From the NCBI GenBank assembly GCA_015064125.1, contig SVSV01000006.1, positions 1-34,305 on the forward strand: a stretch of 34,305 nucleotides of DNA, written 5' to 3'. The notes under the pieces were generated by a model. It saw only the letters and a program-made list of their open reading frames with translations, ran no database searches and was not told where the DNA came from. Positions 8,724 through 16,085 of this stretch are shown in pieces (positions within the stretch are counted from its first letter, which is position 1; each line of letters opens with the position of its first letter). Origin of the DNA: Oscillospiraceae bacterium. GTDB lineage: Bacteria; Bacillota; Clostridia; Oscillospirales; CAG-272. The position numbers and the translations under genes are program-made.

Positions 8724-8752
8724 ATTGTAATACTTTTGTCCCTCCGTGTCAA
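8724..8752 (-). promoter_or_regulatory. Sigma-A promoter of the ceramidase-nagA-nagB operon
   Basis: On the minus strand a perfect -35 TTGACA (8752-8747), 17-base spacer and -10 TACAAT (8729-8724). It gives a leader of roughly 65-70 bases containing the palindrome at 8684-8707. Confidence 0.85.
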
Positions 8753-8942
8753 GACGGTTTTCGCTCTTTATCCAAAAAATAACAGCACTTGCCGAAATAA
8801 AAAATGTTATTTTAAGCGCCTTTCGCATTTCTTTCGCGTATTTTCCAAAGCGAAAGCGAAGGGGCGTGCGCGCACTGCCGTGCTGCTTTTTGTGCGCCGA
8901 TGCGCCAAAAGAAAAAAACTTCCCTGTAAGCAAAAAAAGGGC

Positions 8943-8971
8943 TTGCAAATTCGCGCGCGTTGCGGTATAAT
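8943..8971 (+). promoter_or_regulatory. Sigma-A promoter of the smc operon
   Basis: -35 TTGCAA (8943-8948), 17-base spacer, -10 TATAAT (8966-8971), 40 bases before the smc start. It shows that smc is not dependent on readthrough from rnc. The stretch 8753-8942 between the two divergent promoters holds no convincing gene; it has an AT-rich part and a weak inverted repeat (AAAATAACA near 8776 and its complement near 8807). Confidence 0.8.
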
Positions 8972-9011
8972 ATATTATTATATTGTATTATGAATGAAAG
9001 GAGGCGTGGCT

Positions 9012-12000
9012 ATGTTTCTGAAATCACTTGAAATGCAGGGCTTTAAATCCTTCCCCGATAAGACCAAGCTGAGCTTTGAGCGCGGCACGACGGTCATCGT
9101 GGGCCCCAACGGCAGCGGCAAGTCCAATATTTCCGATGCGATGCGTTGGGTGCTTGGTGAGATCTCCTCGAAGAGCCTGCGCGGCACGAAAATGGAAGAT
9201 ATCATTTTCGGCGGTGCAGACAGTCGCCGTCCGATGGGCTTTGCCGAGGTGTCGGTGACCTTTGACAATACCGACGAGGAAAATCGCCTCGATTATCCGG
9301 GCGATGAGGTCACGGTGACCCGCCGTTATTACCGCGCGGGTGAGAGTGAGTATTTTATCAACCGCCGTGCCTGCCGTTTGCGTGACATTTATGAGCTGTT
9401 TATGAATACGGGTGTCGGTCGTGACGGATATTCGATCATTGGCCAGGGTAAGATCGCGGAGATCATCTCCCGTAAATCCGACGAGCGCCGCAGTATTTTT
9501 GAGGATGCCTCGGGTATTGCCAAATACCGTCACCGTAAGACCGAGACCGAGCGCAAGCTGAAGACCACTGAGGAAAATATGACGCGTGTGACGGATATCT
9601 TTGCCGAGGTGGAGGCGCAGGTCCAGCCCCTTGAAAAGGAGGCCGAGCGCGCGAAGAAGGCCATTGAATTGCACGAGACCAAAAAGCAGGTGGACGTGCA
9701 GCTCTGGCTCTTTGATACCGAGCGCCTGCATACCGAGATCGGCAAGGCTGAGGAAAGCTTCCGCAATTCGGGGCACGATCTTCGTCTGGTAAAAGAGGCT
9801 ATTGAGGACTACAACGCCGAGAGCGAGCGCCTGTTTGAGGAAAGTCAGGCGAATACTGTTGCCGCCGAGGAGGTGCTGGAGCAGATCCGCGCACTGGAAA
9901 GGGAAAATTACGAGCGCGACAGTCAATACAGCGCTTCAAGCGAGCGTATTGCCGCTGCGCGCGAGCGCATTGCCGCAGACGAGCGCACCGTTGAGGAAAA
10001 GAAGCGTGCCGAGGCCGCAGAGCGTGCCGAGGGTGACCGTCACCGTGCCGAGCACAAGGTGCTGGTCGCCAGGCGTGACGAGCTTGAGAGCGCCCATACC
10101 GCCAAGGCGGAGCAGGCGCAGGCCCTGGCGGATAAGGCCCTCACGCTTGCCGGTGAGATCGCAACGGCACTGGCCGATGTCAGCCTGCGCGAAAGCGAGG
10201 TCGCCGATATCACCGTGCGCCGCAAGGTGCTGGAGAATAATAAAATTACCGATAGCGACAAAAACGAGGCCATGAGTGCCGAGATCGGTGAATACCGCAA
10301 GATCTCCGAGCGCTTGCAGCAGAGCCTTGCCGCCAAGCAGCAGGCCGCCGATGGCTATCAGGGGGATATAGATGCCGCCAATGAAAGGCTTTCGGTGCTT
10401 GATGAGAGCGCCAAGGCGCTTGAAAACGAGCTGAAGGCCCTCGGCGAGGAGGAGACCGATCTTACGGCCAAGTCCGATATCGCGCGCCAGCGTGTGGAGG
10501 CGTACCGCGCGATGGAGGAGCATTTTGAGGGGTACAGCAATAGCGTGCGCTTCGTCATGGATGCCTATCGCAACGGTAAGATCACCGATAAAAGCGGTAG
10601 AAGGTGCGGCAGGATCTACGGCCCGCTTTCAACCGTCATTTCAGTAGAGAAGAAATACGTAACCGCCATCGAAACCGCCCTTGGTGCCAATTTGCAGCAT
10701 ATCGTGGTCGAGGACGAGGAGGTCGCCAAGGCCGCCATGCTTGCCTTGAAGCATGCCGAGGCAGGCCGTGCTACCTTCTTTCCCATTACCTCTATGCGTG
10801 CGCTCACACCCACCGCTGAGATGGAGGAGGCAAAGCACTGCCGCGGGTATCTTGGCGTTGCCGCCGATCTTGTGGCAAGCGAGGATAAATTCCGTGACGT
10901 GGTGTCCTCTCAGCTCGGGCGTACCGTGGTGTTTGCCGACCTTGACAGCGCCAACGAAATGGCACGTCGCACCAAATTCCGCGTAAAGGTCGTGACCCTT
11001 GACGGGCAGGTGATCAATGCGGGCGGCTCGTTTACGGGCGGCTCGGTCAAGCAGCGCGCGGGCGTTTTGTCACGCGCAGGGCAGATCGAGGAGCTTGGCA
11101 AGACCTTAAAGGAGCTTGCCGCGCGTCTTGAGATGCTTGCCAAGGAGCGTGAGGCGCTGGAGGAAAAGAATCGCACCGTCACGCTTGAGCGTGACGACGT
11201 GGCCAACCGTGTGGCACTGCTGACGGCCCTGCAGAGCAATGACCTGACAGATGTCGCGAGCCTTCGCGCCAAATGGGAGGCCAACGAGGAGCTGATCGCA
11301 AAGCTCGAAAGCGACTTTGCGGCCCTCGGCGAGCAGCGTGCAGGCTACGATGAGGAGCTCGTGCGACTTGCACAGGAGGAAAAGCTTCTTCGTCGCCAGA
11401 TGGAGGAGATCAGTGCCCTGCGCGCCGAAAAGGACGTGGCGCGCAACGACCTGCTTGATGCCAAAACAGCCGTAGAGCAGGAAATGACCGAGCTTTATAT
11501 CAATATCAGTGCCGTGCGCAAGGATATTGAAACACAGCAGACCTATATCAGCGAGTCCGATGCACGTGCCGATGCGATCAAGGCAGAGATCGAGGCGATC
11601 CTTGCAAGGGTCGCTGAGGCGCAGACAAGCATTGCCGGGGAGCTGGCGCGTCAGGAGGCCAACCGCAACACTTTTGCTGAGGGTGAGCGTGTGCTGGCCG
11701 GTCTGAACGAGCGCCGTCAGAAGCTGACCACGGGTAATATGGATATTGAGCGCAAGCGTGCCGCCGTTTCCGAAAAGCTGCGCTCCAAGATGGCAGAGCA
11801 GCAGGTGGTGTTTGAGGCGCATACCAAGAACGAAAACAAGCTCAACGCCCTGCGTGAGGAGCAGGATAAGATCGCCGCACGCTTCTGGGATGAATACGAA
11901 ATGACCAGAAACGATGCCGTGGCACTCGGCTATCCTGCCCTGAGTGCTGCTGACCGCGCTGCCGCTGTGGAGCTGCAGACCAGCTGTCGCAACCGCCTGC

Positions 12001-12647
12001 GCGCCATCGGTAACGTTGACCTTGATGCGGTCAATAAGTATAAGGAGGTCAAGGAGCGCTACGACTATATGTCGGCGCAGATCGCCGATATGACGGCCGC
12101 CCGTGACGACCTGCTCAAGATCATCGGTGATCTTGAAAGTGAGATGAAGACCTCGTTCGTGGCAACCTTTAACCAGATCAACGAGAACTTTAACCGCACC
12201 TTCTCCGAGCTTTTCGGCGGCGGTCATGCCGAGATCTCGCTCTCCGATCCTGCAGATGTTCTCACGTCGGGCATTGAGATCAAGGCGGCACCCCCCGGTA
12301 AGATCATCAAAAATCTTACCATGCTGTCGGGCGGTGAGCAGTCCTTCGTGGCGATCGCCCTGTTCTTTGCCATTCTGCAGGTCAATCCTACACCGTTCTT
12401 TATTCTTGACGAGATCGAGGCGGCGCTTGACGAGGTCAACGTCGCGCGATTTGCCGCATACATTAAGCGTTATTCGCTCGATACCCAGTTTATTTTGATC
12501 ACCCACCGTCGCGGCACGATGGAGGCAGCCCAGCGCCTGTATGGCGTGACGATGCCCGAGCGCGGTATTTCCAAGGTGCTTGCGCTTGACGTGTCCTCTA
12601 TTTCGGGTAAACAGGAAGGAGACGACTGGAATGGGATTTTTAGCTAA
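9012..12647 (+). CDS. smc: Chromosome partition protein SMC
   Basis: A 1211-residue SMC ATPase that, with ScpA/ScpB, loops and compacts the chromosome and helps segregate origins. The Walker A box GPNGSGKSN lies near residues 32-40. Two long coiled-coil arms, rich in Glu, Arg, Lys and Ala, flank a hinge at about residues 505-680 (YGPLSTVISVEKKY, then GGSFTGGS). The C-terminal head has the signature LSGGEQSFVAIAL near 1106 and Walker B FFILDEIEAALD near 1128. ATG 9012 is preferred to the in-frame ATG 8994 because AAAGGAGG at 8997-9004 is spaced 7 bases from it and the protein then starts with the standard MFLKSLEMQGFKSF. Its last 17 bases overlap ftsY, indicating coupled translation. Confidence 0.97.
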   Translation: MFLKSLEMQGFKSFPDKTKLSFERGTTVIVGPNGSGKSNISDAMRWVLGEISSKSLRGTKMEDIIFGGADSRRPMGFAEVSVTFDNTDEENRLDYPGDEVTVTRRYYRAGESEYFINRRACRLRDIYELFMNTGVGRDGYSIIGQGKIAEIISRKSDERRSIFEDASGIAKYRHRKTETERKLKTTEENMTRVTDIFAEVEAQVQPLEKEAERAKKAIELHETKKQVDVQLWLFDTERLHTEIGKAEESFRNSGHDLRLVKEAIEDYNAESERLFEESQANTVAAEEVLEQIRALERENYERDSQYSASSERIAAARERIAADERTVEEKKRAEAAERAEGDRHRAEHKVLVARRDELESAHTAKAEQAQALADKALTLAGEIATALADVSLRESEVADITVRRKVLENNKITDSDKNEAMSAEIGEYRKISERLQQSLAAKQQAADGYQGDIDAANERLSVLDESAKALENELKALGEEETDLTAKSDIARQRVEAYRAMEEHFEGYSNSVRFVMDAYRNGKITDKSGRRCGRIYGPLSTVISVEKKYVTAIETALGANLQHIVVEDEEVAKAAMLALKHAEAGRATFFPITSMRALTPTAEMEEAKHCRGYLGVAADLVASEDKFRDVVSSQLGRTVVFADLDSANEMARRTKFRVKVVTLDGQVINAGGSFTGGSVKQRAGVLSRAGQIEELGKTLKELAARLEMLAKEREALEEKNRTVTLERDDVANRVALLTALQSNDLTDVASLRAKWEANEELIAKLESDFAALGEQRAGYDEELVRLAQEEKLLRRQMEEISALRAEKDVARNDLLDAKTAVEQEMTELYINISAVRKDIETQQTYISESDARADAIKAEIEAILARVAEAQTSIAGELARQEANRNTFAEGERVLAGLNERRQKLTTGNMDIERKRAAVSEKLRSKMAEQQVVFEAHTKNENKLNALREEQDKIAARFWDEYEMTRNDAVALGYPALSAADRAAAVELQTSCRNRLRAIGNVDLDAVNKYKEVKERYDYMSAQIADMTAARDDLLKIIGDLESEMKTSFVATFNQINENFNRTFSELFGGGHAEISLSDPADVLTSGIEIKAAPPGKIIKNLTMLSGGEQSFVAIALFFAILQVNPTPFFILDEIEAALDEVNVARFAAYIKRYSLDTQFILITHRRGTMEAAQRLYGVTMPERGISKVLALDVSSISGKQEGDDWNGIFS

Positions 12648-13536
12648 ATTAAAGGAAGGGCTTGCCAAGACAAAAAACGCCCTGTTTGGCCGCATTGATG
12701 CGATGCTCAAGCACTTTGTGCGCGTTGACGAGGATCTGCTTGAGGAGCTTGAGGAGCTGCTGATCACCGCCGACGTCGGCGTGGCGGCTACCGAAGAGAT
12801 CCTTGACCGTCTGCGTGATGAGATCAAGGAGGGGCGCCTGAAGGAGCCCGAGGATATCAAGGCCGTTTTGCGCGAGATCCTGGTGGAAATGATCGGCGAG
12901 GGCGCACCTCTTGATCTTGCCACCACCCCCACCGTGGTGCTGATCATCGGTGTCAACGGTGCAGGGAAGACCACCTCGATCGGCAAGATCTCCAATCGCC
13001 TCAAGCACGCGAGGAAAAGCGTGGTGGTGGCCGCTGCCGATACCTTCCGTGCCGCCGCTATCGACCAGCTTTCGGTGTGGTGTGAGCGCGCCGGCGTGGA
13101 TATCGTCAAGCAGCACGAGGGCTCTGACCCTGCGGCTGTTGTGTTTGACGCCATTCAGTATACCAAAAAGAAGGGTGCCGATGTGCTGATCATTGATACG
13201 GCAGGGCGCCTGCACAATAAAAAGAACCTCATGGACGAGCTTGCCAAGATCAACCGCGTGATCTCACGCGAGCTGCCCGACGCCAAGCGCGAAAACCTCC
13301 TGGTCCTTGATGCCACCACGGGTCAGAATGCCGTGATGCAGGCCAAGGAGTTTGGGCGTGCGGCAGATATTACGGGTCTTATTCTCAATAAGCTTGACGG
13401 AACCGCCAAGGGCGGCATCGTGCTTTCGATCCGTCAGGAGCTTGGGCTGCCTGTAAAGTTTATCGGTGTTGGCGAGAAGATCGACGATATGCAGGAGTTC
13501 GATGCGGCTGAATTTATTGCCGCCTTGTTTGAATAA
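12631..13536 (+). CDS. ftsY: Signal recognition particle receptor FtsY
   Basis: SRP-type GTPase that receives ribosome-SRP complexes at the membrane for co-translational insertion. The 301-residue form lacks the long acidic A domain of E. coli FtsY, as is usual in Firmicutes. The N domain helices span about residues 1-85. G-domain motifs are GVNGAGKTTS (P-loop), DTFRAAAIDQL, DTAGRLHNK and the NKLDGTAKGG specificity/closing loop. ATG 12631 follows GGAAGGAG and overlaps the smc end by 17 bases; the longer in-frame start at 12580 is inside smc and lacks support. smc-ftsY is the conserved Firmicutes pair. Confidence 0.97.
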   Translation: MGFLAKLKEGLAKTKNALFGRIDAMLKHFVRVDEDLLEELEELLITADVGVAATEEILDRLRDEIKEGRLKEPEDIKAVLREILVEMIGEGAPLDLATTPTVVLIIGVNGAGKTTSIGKISNRLKHARKSVVVAAADTFRAAAIDQLSVWCERAGVDIVKQHEGSDPAAVVFDAIQYTKKKGADVLIIDTAGRLHNKKNLMDELAKINRVISRELPDAKRENLLVLDATTGQNAVMQAKEFGRAADITGLILNKLDGTAKGGIVLSIRQELGLPVKFIGVGEKIDDMQEFDAAEFIAALFE

Positions 13537-13539
13537 ACG

Positions 13540-14160
13540 ATGAATAACGATAAGAAGATAACCGTGGTGCTCGCCTCGCGTAACAAGGGAAAGCAAGCAG
13601 AGCTTTCGCGCCTGCTTGGCGAGCTGCTGGGCGACGCGATTACGCTGCTTTCACTTGACGACATTGGGTTTACCCGTGAGATCGAGGAAAACGGCACCAC
13701 CTTTGCCGAAAACGCGCTGATAAAGGCGCAGGCCATCGCCGCGCTTGGCTATGTTGCTCTGGCTGACGATTCGGGGCTTGCCGTCGATGCGCTTGATGGG
13801 GCACCGGGTGTGCACTCCGCCCGCTATGCGGGTGTGCACGGCGACGATGCCGCCAACAACCGAAAGCTTTTGGCGGCGCTGGCCGATCGCTCCGACCGCA
13901 CGGCCTCGTTTGTGTCGGTGTTTGCCTGTGCGTTTCCCGACGGGCGCGCACCCATCGTTGCCGAGGGTCGTGTCACGGGTGAGATCTTAAGGGCGCCCCG
14001 CGGCAACGGGGGCTTTGGATACGACCCGCTGTTTTATTATCCGCCCCTTGAAAAAAGCTTTGCCGAGCTGTCGGGTGAAGAGAAAAATGCCATCAGTCAT
14101 CGCGGTGCGGCCGTCCGTGCCTTTGCCGCGCTGTTTGCAAGGGCCAATAAGGAGAACTGA
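13540..14160 (+). CDS. rdgB: XTP/dITP diphosphatase (RdgB/HAM1 family)
   Basis: House-cleaning enzyme that hydrolyses dITP, ITP and XTP to monophosphates so that deaminated purines are not built into DNA or RNA. The 206-residue product has the family length. The N-terminal substrate motif ASRNKGK (residues 12-18) matches the family S/T-x-N-x-x-K. DDSGLAVDAL is the metal/base site, GVHSARYAG follows, and GFGYDPLFYYPP plus the SHRGAA element close the active site. It starts three bases after the ftsY stop with a weak ribosome binding site, so coupling with ftsY is likely. Confidence 0.96.
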   Translation: MNNDKKITVVLASRNKGKQAELSRLLGELLGDAITLLSLDDIGFTREIEENGTTFAENALIKAQAIAALGYVALADDSGLAVDALDGAPGVHSARYAGVHGDDAANNRKLLAALADRSDRTASFVSVFACAFPDGRAPIVAEGRVTGEILRAPRGNGGFGYDPLFYYPPLEKSFAELSGEEKNAISHRGAAVRAFAALFARANKEN

Positions 14161-14161
14161 A

Positions 14162-14449
14162 ATGTTAACGAGTAAGCAACGTGCGAGGCTTCGTTCAATG
14201 GCCTCTACCATGGATACCATTATGCAGATCGGCAAAAGCGGTATCACCGATGCGCTGGTGAAGACGGTTTCCGATGCGCTTGAGGCGCGTGAGCTCATTA
14301 AGCTGCGCGTGCTTGAAAATTGCGAGCTGGGTGTGCGCGGCGCCGCTGAGGAGCTGGCTGCACAGACGGGCGCCGAAATGGTGGCCGTCATCGGCACGAA
14401 GTGTATCCTTTACCGCGAATCCCAAACGAAAAAGAAGATAGAATTATGA
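14162..14449 (+). CDS. yhbY: YhbY/CRS1 family RNA-binding protein
   Basis: A 95-residue protein made of a single CRM (CRS1-YhbY) domain. It opens with LTSKQRARLRSMA, continues with MQIGKSGITDAL, which fits the family's conserved GK.G and IT.L positions, and has the ELIKLRV strand and a Leu/Ala helix. Family members bind pre-50S ribosomal particles and help assembly. ATG 14162 follows AAGGAG, one base after the rdgB stop; the same frame is open further upstream inside rdgB but only this start has a ribosome binding site. It overlaps nadD (ATGA). The yhbY-nadD-yqeK-rsfS order is common in Firmicutes and links ribosome biogenesis with NAD synthesis. Confidence 0.93.
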   Translation: MLTSKQRARLRSMASTMDTIMQIGKSGITDALVKTVSDALEARELIKLRVLENCELGVRGAAEELAAQTGAEMVAVIGTKCILYRESQTKKKIEL

Positions 14450-15060
14450 TAAACGGTATAATGCGGATCGGCATATACGGCGGCACCTTTGCACCGCCGC
14501 ACCTGGGGCACGTGAGGGCCGCTGAGGAGTTCTTTAAGCAAATGGAGCTTGACCTGCTGTATATCATTCCCACTGCCGTGCCGCCCCACAAGCAGATCGA
14601 TGCCGCAGACGACCCCCGTCACCGCCTCGCCATGTGTGAGCTTGCCTTTGGCAGTATGCCGCGTGTGATCGTGTCGGATATGGAGATCGTACGCGGCGGC
14701 AAAAGCTATACTGTTGATACGCTGCGTGCGCTGGCGGCACAGGACAGATGCCTGTTTTTGCTCATGGGCACCGATATGATGCTGACGCTTGATCAATGGC
14801 GTGAGCCCGAGGAGATCTTTCGTCTTTGCTATCCTGTGTATATGCGCCGCGAAAACGACCCCGTGATCGAGGGGCAGATCATCGCCAAAAACAGCGCGTA
14901 TCTTTCTAAGTACGGCAAGATCGTGCGGCGTATCCCGATGGAATTTGTGGACGTTTCCTCTACCGCCGTGCGTGAGCGCGTGGCGATGGGCAGATCGCTT
15001 ACCGACATGGTGCCCGAGGCCGTGGCCGCCTATATTGAAAAAGAGGGGCTTTATGTGTAA
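14446..15060 (+). CDS. nadD: Nicotinate-nucleotide adenylyltransferase
   Basis: Transfers AMP from ATP to nicotinate mononucleotide to give deamido-NAD, the step before NAD synthetase. The 204-residue protein has GGTFAPPHLGH at residues 12-22, the nucleotidyltransferase H-x-G-H site, and VSSTAVRER near the end, the usual ISSTxIR ATP-binding motif. LLMGTDMMLTLDQW matches the family's GxDxxxxLxxW. The start at 14446 overlaps the yhbY stop as ATGA; a second ATG at 14461 would begin exactly at the conserved MRIGIYGG but has no ribosome binding site. The next gene starts 8 bases before its stop. Confidence 0.95.
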   Translation: MINGIMRIGIYGGTFAPPHLGHVRAAEEFFKQMELDLLYIIPTAVPPHKQIDAADDPRHRLAMCELAFGSMPRVIVSDMEIVRGGKSYTVDTLRALAAQDRCLFLLMGTDMMLTLDQWREPEEIFRLCYPVYMRRENDPVIEGQIIAKNSAYLSKYGKIVRRIPMEFVDVSSTAVRERVAMGRSLTDMVPEAVAAYIEKEGLYV

Positions 15061-15700
15061 GAGTATCACGACCGCCGCGCTTGACAGCCTGCGTGCCTGC
15101 GTGGGCAAGAGCATGTCGCAATATCGCTTTTCCCACACGCTGGGTGTGGAGCAAGCCGTCGCTGTGCTGGCCGCGCTGTATCTGCCCGAGAGCGCTGTCG
15201 AGCTGCGTGCCGCGGCGCTGCTGCACGATATCACCAAGGAGTGGCCGCAAAACAGGGCCGAGGCGTTTATGAGGGCACACGCTATTGCATTGCGCCCCGA
15301 TGAGGCCGCAAGCCCCAAGATCTGGCACGGCATCACCGCGCCGCTTGTGATCGCGGCTGAATTTTCTGCCTTTGCAACGCCCACGGTGCTGTCGGCTGTG
15401 CGTTGGCATACCACAGGGCACGCCGATATGACGCTCCCCGAGGCGCTGCTGTATCTGGCTGATTATATCGAGCCGGGGCGCACCTTTGCCGATTGCGTGG
15501 CATTGCGCCGTGCCTTTTTTGAAGCAGAGCCCGAAAAAATGGATATGACGGCACGTCTTCGCCATTTGTGGCAGATCCTGCTGTTGTCCTTTGATGATAC
15601 GCTGGCGGCACTTGCCGCCGAGGGCGCACCGACGTGTGCCGATACGCTGGCGGCGCGTAGCTTTGCCGCCAAAATGATTTTTCCCCGAAAGGAAGCTTGA
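15053..15700 (+). CDS. yqeK: YqeK family HD hydrolase (symmetrical Ap4A hydrolase)
   Basis: HD-superfamily protein of 215 residues. Known YqeK proteins split diadenosine tetraphosphate into two ADP using a di-iron centre. Metal-binding residues are visible as RFSHTLGV (His28), ALLHDITK (His58-Asp59), a His in KIWHGI and VRWHTTG, followed by YLADYIEPGR, a block typical of YqeK. ATG 15053 lies inside the end of nadD and is preceded by GAGGGG; the longer in-frame ORF from 14945 would overlap nadD extensively and has no family match. Position between nadD and rsfS is the standard one. Confidence 0.93.
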   Translation: MCKSITTAALDSLRACVGKSMSQYRFSHTLGVEQAVAVLAALYLPESAVELRAAALLHDITKEWPQNRAEAFMRAHAIALRPDEAASPKIWHGITAPLVIAAEFSAFATPTVLSAVRWHTTGHADMTLPEALLYLADYIEPGRTFADCVALRRAFFEAEPEKMDMTARLRHLWQILLLSFDDTLAALAAEGAPTCADTLAARSFAAKMIFPRKEA

Positions 15701-15702
15701 GT

Positions 15703-16083
15703 ATGAGTGAAGAAATGATGGTGGGCGAGCAGCTGCCCTCGCTGGCAAACGCGAGCGCGCAGGAGCTGGCCGAGGCCTGCCGCGCGATCCTTGATAGCAA
15801 AAAGGCTGCGAATATTGCGGTGATCTCAGTGCAGGGTCGCAGTGATATTACCGATTTTCTGGTGCTTGCCACAGGCACCTCAGCGCCCCACGTCAAGGCG
15901 CTGGCAGATGAGCTGGAATATAAGCTCTCGCTTCGTGACGTGCATCCTTTGCACGCCGACGGCGTTGGCACGCGCTCGTGGCAGATCGTCGATTACGGCA
16001 CTGTGATGGTGCACGTGTTCGACCGTGAATCACGTGAGTTTTTCAATCTTGATAAATTATACAAAGAAACGACCGAGGAGTAA
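15703..16083 (+). CDS. rsfS: Ribosomal silencing factor RsfS
   Basis: A 126-residue RsfS/Iojap protein, which binds uL14 on the 50S subunit and blocks subunit joining when nutrients are low. Conserved features are DITDFLVLATGTSAPHVKALAD, giving the family's D.fvi.tG.S..qv.ai..., then W.IVDYG.VMVHVF in the last third and FFNLDKLY at the end. ATG 15703 with AAAGGAAG upstream is preferred to the TTG at 15697. The N-terminal extension of about 20 residues is longer than in some relatives. leuS follows after two bases. Confidence 0.95.
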   Translation: MSEEMMVGEQLPSLANASAQELAEACRAILDSKKAANIAVISVQGRSDITDFLVLATGTSAPHVKALADELEYKLSLRDVHPLHADGVGTRSWQIVDYGTVMVHVFDRESREFFNLDKLYKETTEE

Positions 16084-16085
16084 CT

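Noticed and set aside
8753-8942. A small gene or regulatory RNA between the divergent promoters ahead of smc.
   Set aside because: Frames here have no ribosome binding site or recognisable product, and the only inverted repeat is AT-rich with a 20-base loop; nothing can be supported.
8994-9011. Upstream ATG as the smc start.
   Set aside because: The ribosome binding site AAAGGAGG lies inside this extension, and the conserved protein begins at ATG 9012.
11106-13154. A 682-codon minus-strand frame opposite smc and ftsY.
   Set aside because: It is antisense to two well-conserved genes whose motifs are intact; its low-complexity Ser/Arg and Leu/Gly-rich product is a typical shadow of GC-rich coding DNA.
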